This document shows, piece after piece, positions 12,901 to 21,900 of a stretch of 64,000 bases of DNA. Source of the stretch: Bolinopsis microptera (taxonomy: Eukaryota; Ctenophora; Tentaculata; Lobata; Bolinopsidae); the NCBI RefSeq assembly GCF_026151205.1, contig NC_087080.1:10401837-10465836 (forward strand), in the 5' to 3' direction. The translations under genes were made by a program, and so were the position numbers. The notes under the pieces are model-generated. The model had not been told where the DNA came from. It searched no databases and saw only the letters and a program-made list of their open reading frames with translations. Within the stretch, counting starts at the first letter, position 1; each line of letters begins with the position of its first letter.

Positions 12901-15900
12901 TACCCTTATCGGAAGAAACAATGACGCAGTTAAAAAAGAAACACCCAATACCGACTGGAATCAGAGATGAAACACTTCTATACGGCCCAATAATGAAGCT
13001 AGACTCCTCATATTTCGACTTAATAGATGGAAATATGATTGGCCGAGCGGCAAAGATGACCAACGGTGCAGCAGGTCCGTCCACCACTGATGCAGATTTC
13101 TTTAAGTATCTTCTGCTGCACAAGAGATTCAAAGGAGAGGGGCAAGATTTACGTGATGAGCTAGCCAAATTTGCACGTTCGTTGGCATCTGAATACATCG
13201 ATCCATCAATCATTGATTCATATGTCAACTGCCGTTTAATACCGCTTAACAAATGCCCGGGTGTTAGACCAATTGGTATTGGCGAAACTGTAAGAAGAAT
13301 AGTGGGAAAGGCTATCGCTTGGGCACTTAAGATGGATATTCAGGAAACAGCAGGACCATCACAAGTCTGCACAGGGCTAAAATCTGGTACTGAAGCAGCA
13401 GTCCATTTCATTAGACAGCAATTCCAAGTGGAATCAGCTGAAGCGTGTATATTGGTTGATGCGACAAATGCTTTCAATGCTGTTAATCGAATGGTGATGC
13501 TGCATAACATCCAGCGGCAATGTCCTGAATTTGCACCAATTGCCATCAATATGTACCGAGCTCCAAGTCGCTTGTTTGTCTGTGGGACTGAAATACCATC
13601 GGCAGAAGGCACTACCCAGGGTGACAATCTGGCAATGCCCCTATTTGCACTCGCAACACTTCCAATTTTACAGAAACTTAAAGAGCTAAGGAAAGTTATG
13701 CAAGTCTGGCTGGCCGACGACGCGTCATCTGTTGGAACACTGATACATCTCAAAACCTGGTGGGATATGATAGTGGCAGAGGGAATTAAATATGGATATC
13801 ATGTCAACCCCAGCAAATCATGTTTGATAATAAAACATCCATCGAGCATGGAGAGGGCTATGGAAATATTTGGAGAAAGCGGGATCGAGATAAAAATAAC
13901 TGGACAGAGACATCTTGGAGCGGTTATTGGGTCACAGGAATATAAACGACTTTACATCAATAATTTAGTTGAAGAATGGACCAAAATGATCAACAAATTA
14001 TCTGATTTTGGTCAATCCCAGCCACAAGCAGCATATGCAGCATTCACTCATGGAGTTAGGCACAAAATGACATACTTCATGAGAACAATCGAAGGACTAG
14101 ATCAATACTTGCAACCTCTTGACATGCTTATCGTTGAGAAATTCATACCGGCTTTATTTGGATGCCCTATTACACCATTAGAGAGAAGAACGGTTGCGCT
14201 ACCCGTACGATGTGGGGGACTAGGCATACCAGTTTTATCAAAGTTGGCATCAGAGGAGTATAAAACATCCATGGAAGTGACTAAGTCCTTAGTAAAGGCC
14301 ATGGCCGGAATTGAAACGGATATAGATCATGATTCCGAGTCGCTGAAAGAAATTCTAAAAGTGAGGGCAGAAAAGCATGAATTAGAATACACGTTAATCT
14401 GCAATGAAAGCAGTGATAGATCTACACGTGCAATTAATCAGGCAAGAGAAAAAGGAAGCTCAAGTTGGTTGACTGTCCTACCTCTTAAGTCTTATGGGTT
14501 CACATTGAACAAAGGGGAATTCAGGGATAGTCTACTTCTTCGATATAACAAAGACCTTCCACGATTACCTCAATCCTGTGTTTGTGGGGCCAAAATGGAC
14601 ATCAACCATGCTCTAAACTGTCCAAGAGGAGGCTACATCATCATCCGCCACAACTCAGTTAGGGATTTCATAGCCAAACAACTATCAACTGTTTGCAAAG
14701 ACGTAGAATGTGAGCCCCACCTACAGACTTTAGACGGGGAGACTTTCTCAATAAGTACCACACTAACAGGAGACAATGCCCACCCTGACGTCCGTGCAAG
14801 GGGATTCTATCGTCCGGGACAGAACTCCTATTTCGACATAAAGTTTCTCAATCCCAATTCTGAGTCTTATCTCTCATCATCAACAGAAAAAATATACGAG
14901 AGAGCTGAGACTCAGAAGCGGAGGTTATACAACGAGAGAATATTGAATGTCGAACATGGGAGTTTCTGTCCACTGGTGTACTCTGTCACGGGTGGCAGCG
15001 GGCCAGAAGCGAGAACATTTTTTAGATTATTGTGTGAGAAAATAGCATATAAAACTCAACAAAATTATTCAGATGTTGTAAATTTTTTAAGATGTAAACT
15101 TTCATTTATTATCAGGAAGCTGGTTCTCCTGTGTATAAGAGGAACCAGATCTTCTGTCAATTCAGTTGAAAAAAGTTGTGAAAGCGACTTTGAGTTCGCA
15201 TGCTTTGTATCAAAGCTTAGCTAATTAGGAGTCCTATGGACTCAATTAATTGATGATTCAAATCTGGTCGATATACATTGTTGTAAATTATATTGTTATA
15301 TATTATTCTATTTGTTTACCTATCTCGTTCTCCAAAATCCACGTTTTTCTGCAAAAACCTCCATTCGTAACCTTTCACTATTGCCTTTTTTCAAAAGGGT
15401 GAAAAGGAAAAAATTGTATATATTTGACTGAAACCTCCATTGCTTATATATCACGGTATTACCAACTTGCCGCGATATTTTCGAAAAAAAGTTTTAAAAC
15501 TCTTGATTTGAAATTATTCCGTTTTACAACACTCCCTTACCTTGGATGTTGATTCAAACGAATATCTCTATACACAGTGGTGGTCAACATCATCACTTTA
15601 ATTGTACAGTGTCAGGAAATTGACACACAAATGTCTACAGGATTCATTTGCTTGTATCGTTTATCCGCATAGAAACGTCAACCTAATTGATGAACAATTG
15701 CTATGAGCAAGTTATCAACTTTCATTGCAGACGTGTAGACATCTAATTGCAACACAATTGAAATTTGAAATTTGTAGCCTGTTCCTAAGATCGTAAAATC
15801 TTTTTATTATTAGGAGTATGTCACAACACTTCACTGATTTTACACTTTTGCGTGCCTTTTCGAATGGCGGTTGTTGTAATGTCTTGTATTCTTGCGTTTA

Positions 15901-18900
15901 TAATTGTGGTGGTTGGGTTTTTAGGAGATGCACATACAGCTGTGGAAGATTGCTGGTTTAAAGTTAAACACTGCTAAAATATTAGGGGTGTGTATCTATT
16001 TTTAAAATGAGGGGGAAATATATCAGAAACGGTGAAGAAGGACTTAAGGACTTGGACGCTTTATTTTCATAGCTTTGATTGTAAATACTCTTTATATTTC
16101 TCTCGGGGAGTGAACCATTCTTCTCTCTTCTCTTTTACCATGTGCCATCGAAACAAAGGCTGTCCTAAACAAAGCTAAGGTAGTGCTACTACCAGTTCTA
16201 AAACCAGGAGACTGAAGATTACTATTAAGTTTTGTCAGTAAACTGATCATTTTTGTGATACTCCAGATTGAATTCGTAATGTCATATCAATAACAATTGT
16301 TTTTATTATATATTTTGGGGGAAAAACCCGTAGTTTCAAAATACCCTTAAATTTTCGGTGAATCAACCCTTCGTTTGAACTGTTTTAAAGAGTGACGGCG
16401 AAGTGCAGGAGCAAACTGGGGGAGACTTCTAAGAAGTAATCATTGTAAAATATTTACGGTCAACGGTGTTCTAATTGATTATTATTTATTGTTTATGTTC
16501 AAATGGGAAATCGGGTATAATCTCTTTATGGAATACTAACACTTTCAATTTGGAGATTGTTCCAGATGAAAGTTCGCTTTCGACGGGCATGGGCATGTAC
16601 AGATTATGAACTTCTTTCAGTCCACCATGCGGGTACTTCTTGGACGATAGTTTCTTATTGCAATTTAATAAAGTACCCTAAATACGTTTAACGCATTACA
16701 TCACTATCGTGACTGCAAAATTGAAATTACTTTCACCCCCCTGAAATCTATGGCACATGTGTCAAAATCTTTCAATTTAAAAGCCAGCCATCGATTTACC
16801 AACATAGGTGAAATCAATATAGCCCATTACCTCATTGGGTGTCAAGATGCTTTGCCCTTTTCTATTTCTACGTCAAAAGGAACCCGATAAAAAAGGTCTA
16901 TATTAAAGTCACTATTGTTACGGTACATTAGAACTAGACAGAAACAAAGTGTGAAAGGCCTGAACGGAACTCCTCGGTTTCAGTTCCTTGTTTTAACACT
17001 ATATATGGTCCTAAATTTGTACCAGACAGTCATGACAGAAGCTTTCTGTCAATTCCTATTACATCAACACCATCACCCTATGTTGGCTATGTCATTAAAA
17101 TGGAGCTCCGTCCTAACGTTAGTGTGGCACGTGAGGGTTTGTAATGAATTATATTAATAGGTCGCTTATAAAATCATCCCTTTCAGAGTTTAACCGTTGT
17201 GGGAGGAAATTATCAATAGACACTTCTGAACATTTTGATCATTTATAAATTATAACATAAAAATTACCTTTTTTAATAGCAAAGTTGAAGTTGTCTTTAG
17301 ATTACGTAATTTTATTGGTGAGACATTGAAAGCAGCACTTTTTGGTTATCTTGAAATGGTGCAGATTGTCAAGATGGATGGGTCAAACTAATTAACTATC
17401 TATAAATGCGTTTTCATTTCATACTACTATTACTATGTCGGAACTAAGTCCGATCTACACCAGAAACCCCCTCCATATATCCCTGTCTCGCATCAGGGTT
17501 CGCAGTTCCTATTTTGTCCCAACTTCCTTCAGTAACATAGACAAGTAGCTTTGTCTTGGTCGGCCTTGTTGTGCTGTACCGTGCGTAAGTTTCCATAAGA
17601 CTAAATCACTGGCAAGTAGCTCAGGAGTCAAGATGTTGGATGCAGTGTCCCACCATTTTTAATCTCCTGCTTCGTAACTTGTTTGACAGCATTGGTAGGC
17701 ACTAGGCTACAATACAAAGTTATATTGCTGAGTGCTGACCTTGTCCTTCCATGAGATACCCAGCACCATACGCAACATCTTTGTGTATGTCCCGTCCAAA
17801 CTTTTCTCTTGAGCCTTTGTCAGTTTCCAGGTTTCTGATCCGTTGAGCAGTACTGATTCACAAGCCGCTATAAACAATGTAATTTGTAGGCTCTTTGCGA
17901 GTTTGGATTTCCAGATATCCTTCAGTCTATGTAGGGCACTAGGAACCGACCGGATTGGGGTTTTGGCTGCCGGACCGGATTCAGCCGGATTTGGATCTCA
18001 AATCCGGCAAGCCGGATTTTGCCGGACCGGAACCGGTGGTTTCAGAGTGAAATAAAAGGCAGCCGGATTTTGCCGGATTTTGCCGGTTTTTGCCGGATGT
18101 TGCCGGAAAATTTCCTTCCTTTCCACGCCTAATCTTCATCGAGCACTTCTTGCAGCTTGCATAAGGGATCCCATTTTCTTCTGAGTAGAACAACCAGACG
18201 GACGATGTTTTAGATTTACTACTACTCGACTCGACTTAGGGCGGCTTCAACGTCCGAACAGATATAGTTTTTTTACAAATCTTCCTATCTACTACTAGAC
18301 ATTGCTTAAACAAGCAGTACGTAGCAGACACAATGTAACACGAGTAGACACGAGTCACGACACTAGACGAGTAATAATCAGAAATGATATCTAATTGGCA
18401 TATGCTGCCAGACCCCTGATTGAGCGCGTTTGTGCGAATTCCCTTTTTTTCATGCAAGTCTGAGTATCATTGGGTCACGTGACTTACAACCAGAGGTGCT
18501 TAATAAGGTTGTTCGTAAGCAGGCACTGTCTAGTACAGTACTAATCACCGTCTGGCGTCTAGAGCTGAGTCACATGATTGCAGTAATGAGCTAATTAAGT
18601 AGCTACCCAGACCCTGAACACGTGACCTTCATATTTCGTATTTCATATCAGAAGATTAAATACTGCCAATTTTGCGATTATAGCCGGGGGCTAGCCCAGG
18701 GAGGTGGCCCAAAATATTTTCCGGTTTTTTCTAAGTCCGCACCTACCCCTCGATAGTCGATACATTATTCTGTATTTTGGACTCAAGGTTTCTCGAGAAC
18801 GACTCGGACCGAAAAACTTCTAAGTCAAAATTTTTCAAAGTTTTTCTGAAAACCACTTTTTTCCACGATTCAGGCTACCCTGTTCATTATTAGCCGAAAA

Positions 18901-21900
18901 TATTTTTTCGGTTTTTCGAAGTCCCCACCTACCCCTCGATACACAATTCTGGACTCGAGGATCCCCCTGGTAATGTGATCTCGAAAGGCAGGCCTCCCCT
19001 TTGCAATACGAGCTCGGAAGCGGGAGCTCTCGATACAGGAGGTACGTCTCGAGAACGACTCGGACCGAAAAACTTCTAAGTCAAAATTTTTCAAAGTTTT
19101 TCTGAAAACCACTTTTTTCCACGATTCAGGCTACCCTGTTCATTATTAGCCGAAAATATTTTTTCGGTTTTTCGAAGTCCGCACCTACCCATCGATACAC
19201 AATTCTGGACTCGAGGTTTCCCCGGTAATGTGATCTCGAAAGGCAGGCCTCCCCTTTGCAATACGAGCTCGGAAGCGGGAGCTCTCGATACAGGAGGTAC
19301 GTCTCGAGAACGACTCGGACCGAAAAACTTCTAAGTCAAAATTTTTCAAAGTTTTTCTGAAAACCAATTTTTTCCACGATTCAGGCTACCCTGTTCATTA
19401 TTAGCCGAAAATATTTTTTCGGTTTTTCGAAGTCCGCACCTACCCATCGATACACAATTCTGGACTCGAGGTTTCCCCGGTAATGTGATCTTGGAAGGCA
19501 GGCCTCCCCTTTGCAACACGAGCTCGGAAGCGGGAGCTCTCGATACAGGAGGTACGTCTCGAGAACGACTCGGACCGAAAAACTTCTAAGTCAAAATTTT
19601 TTTAAAGTTTTTCTGAAAACCACTTTTTTTCCACAATTCAGGCTACCCTGTTCATTATTAGCCGAAAATATTTTTTTGATTTTTTTTCGGTAAAAAAAAC
19701 TCAAATCCGGCAAAAATCCGGCAAATTTTTTCCAGCCGGAGCCGGAACCGAAACCGGATTTTGAAGCCGGATATCCGGCCGGAACCGGATTCAGCCGGAT
19801 TTCCGGTCGGTTCCTATAGGGCACCCCACGCTTTTCCCTTTCTAACCCTTATCTCCCTATTATATCTGTGCTCTCAATCCAAGAGCCCAAGTAGATGAAA
19901 TCATCCACATTTTCTATGGCTTCCCCGGATCGACTTAGTAGGTCGCTAGATCGATCCTCCATATTCAGCGTCATGACCTTGGTCTTGCCTTCGTTTATGT
20001 GTAGCCCCACGCTTGCTGCCACCGATTCTACTCTGAGCAGGAACTCGTTAGCCTTGTCCATGTCCTCAGATATAAGTGCTATATCATCTGCAAAGTCCAC
20101 ATCGGTGATGATCTTGGGCCCCACTCTTCTGCTTTTTCTACATTCGAGAGTGAGTCCAAGTCGCTCCGCATCATCGCCTATGGCTTGCCTCATACAGTAG
20201 TCGATAACTATTGTAAAGAGGTAAGGTGCTAAGGTATCACCCTGTAACACACCTGCGAATATCTCGAACAATTCCGTTTCTCCGTCTGGAGTTAGGACTT
20301 TGGCCATTGTCTTCTCGTACATGAGCATTGAGCCGTATAAGCTGTACGATTTTGACTGGAATGCCGTAAGCTTCTAGAATCTTAAACATTTTCCCACGAT
20401 GTACACTGTCGACTGTCGAACAGTGTCGAAAGCCTTCTTAAAGTCTATAAATGTCAGAACAGCTGGCAGTTTCCGACTCTTGACACCCTCTATAAGACGC
20501 CTCAGTACCAATATCTGTTGAGTTGTTGACCTTCCTGGTCTGAATCTATTCTGGTTTCTGCGCAGAATTGTCTTGATTTCTGGCTTCAACCGGTTTAGGA
20601 CCATCTTGTTTAGAGCCTTGGCAACTAGGGATGACACGCTTATTCTCCGATAGTTCATTGGTTCGCTAAGGTCGCCCTTCTTTAGAATTGGTATAATGTT
20701 GGCAGTTGACCATTGGTCTGGTTTCTCACCTTTCAATAGAGCATTGTTACAGAAGTCTAAGACAATTTGATCAAGGTCGCATCGTTTTAAGATGCGATCG
20801 TTTTAAGATGCGACCATTTCATTTCATTAGCAAAAGTGGTGAAATACACCCCAAGAAACTGTCTGACAATCACGTGTTCAACAGTTTGGCAAACTTTGGG
20901 GCAAACTAATAGTAATAAACTAACTATAAATGCGTTTTAATTTCATTTCATTAGCAAAATTGGTGAAATACGCCCCAAGAAACTGTCTGACAATCACGTG
21001 TTCAACATGAACAGTTTGGCAAACTTTGGGGCAAACTAATAGTAATAAACTAACTATAAATGCGTTTTCATTTCATTTCATTAGCAAAATTGGTGAAATA
21101 CGCCCCAAGAAACTGTCTGACAATCACGTGTTCAACAGTTTGGCAAACTTTGGGGCAAACTAATAGTAATAAACTAACTATAAATGCGTTTTCATTTCAT
21201 TTCATTAGCAAAATTGGTGAAATACGCCCCAAGAAACTGTCTGACAATCACGTGTTCAACAGTTTGGCAAACTTTGGGGCAAACTAATAGTAATAAACTA
21301 ACTATAAATGCGTTTTCATTTCATTTCATTAGCAAAATTGGTGAAATACGCCCCAAGAAACTGTCTGACAATCACGTGTTCAACAGTTTGTCTGCCAGAC
21401 GGTTGCACCCTTTCTAATCTATATCAAGCTACTATGGAAGACGAAGATTTGAAACCAATCAGAACCACTGCTCAATCAGAAACGTACACGACGGTTGTGA
21501 CCTGCATCCTGTTAATCGTGAAATCTTATTTTGTGAGCTTCAGAACTTACAGACTTGAATATGGAGTTACAAATTATACTGGTAGATTATTTCTGTGCTT
21601 CAATAATACTATTGGTGGAGTAAATGAAGATTACCAAGATAACCAAGATAAGGGGTCGTTCACATATTACGTAACCATGTTTTGGAACATTTTTACCCCC
21701 TCCGTAATCAGTTTTACACATAGCTATTGTGTCAAAATTACACTAGCGTAATCATTCGGAAACCCCCCCCCCCCCCCCTCAGCTGATTACGTAATATGTG
21801 AACGACCCCTAACCAAGACAACCAAGCACATTGCCTAGAAGTCCGGCGTGATGTATTATATAATGATCCTGGACCTAAGTGGCAAGTAACTCTATAATCT

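Larger units (their letters stand above)
17430..20760 (-). pseudogene. Decayed LINE, interrupted by a hAT-like element
   Basis: Fragments of a non-LTR reverse transcriptase on the minus strand. 20736-20374 encodes a stretch with NYRRISVSSL and FIDFKKAFDTVR (motif A region). After a frame break, 20328-19849 carries GVLQGDTLAPYLF and VDFADDIALIS (motifs B and C). The hAT-like element 17940-19816 then intervenes. 17931-17430 continues with CESVLLNGSETWKLTK and LDGTYTKMLRM, the typical LINE C-terminal part, followed by several stops. The frameshift, the stops and the inserted transposon make it a dead copy. Confidence 0.8.

Noticed and set aside
12689-14302. Minus-strand open frames under the reverse transcriptase
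   Set aside because: Shadows of the strongly supported plus-strand ORF.
16915-17157. 80-codon plus-strand open frame
   Set aside because: No domain or repeat support.
20811-21388. A CRISPR-like array
   Set aside because: Units are 124 bp and fully repeated, without unique spacers, in an animal genome; it is a satellite.
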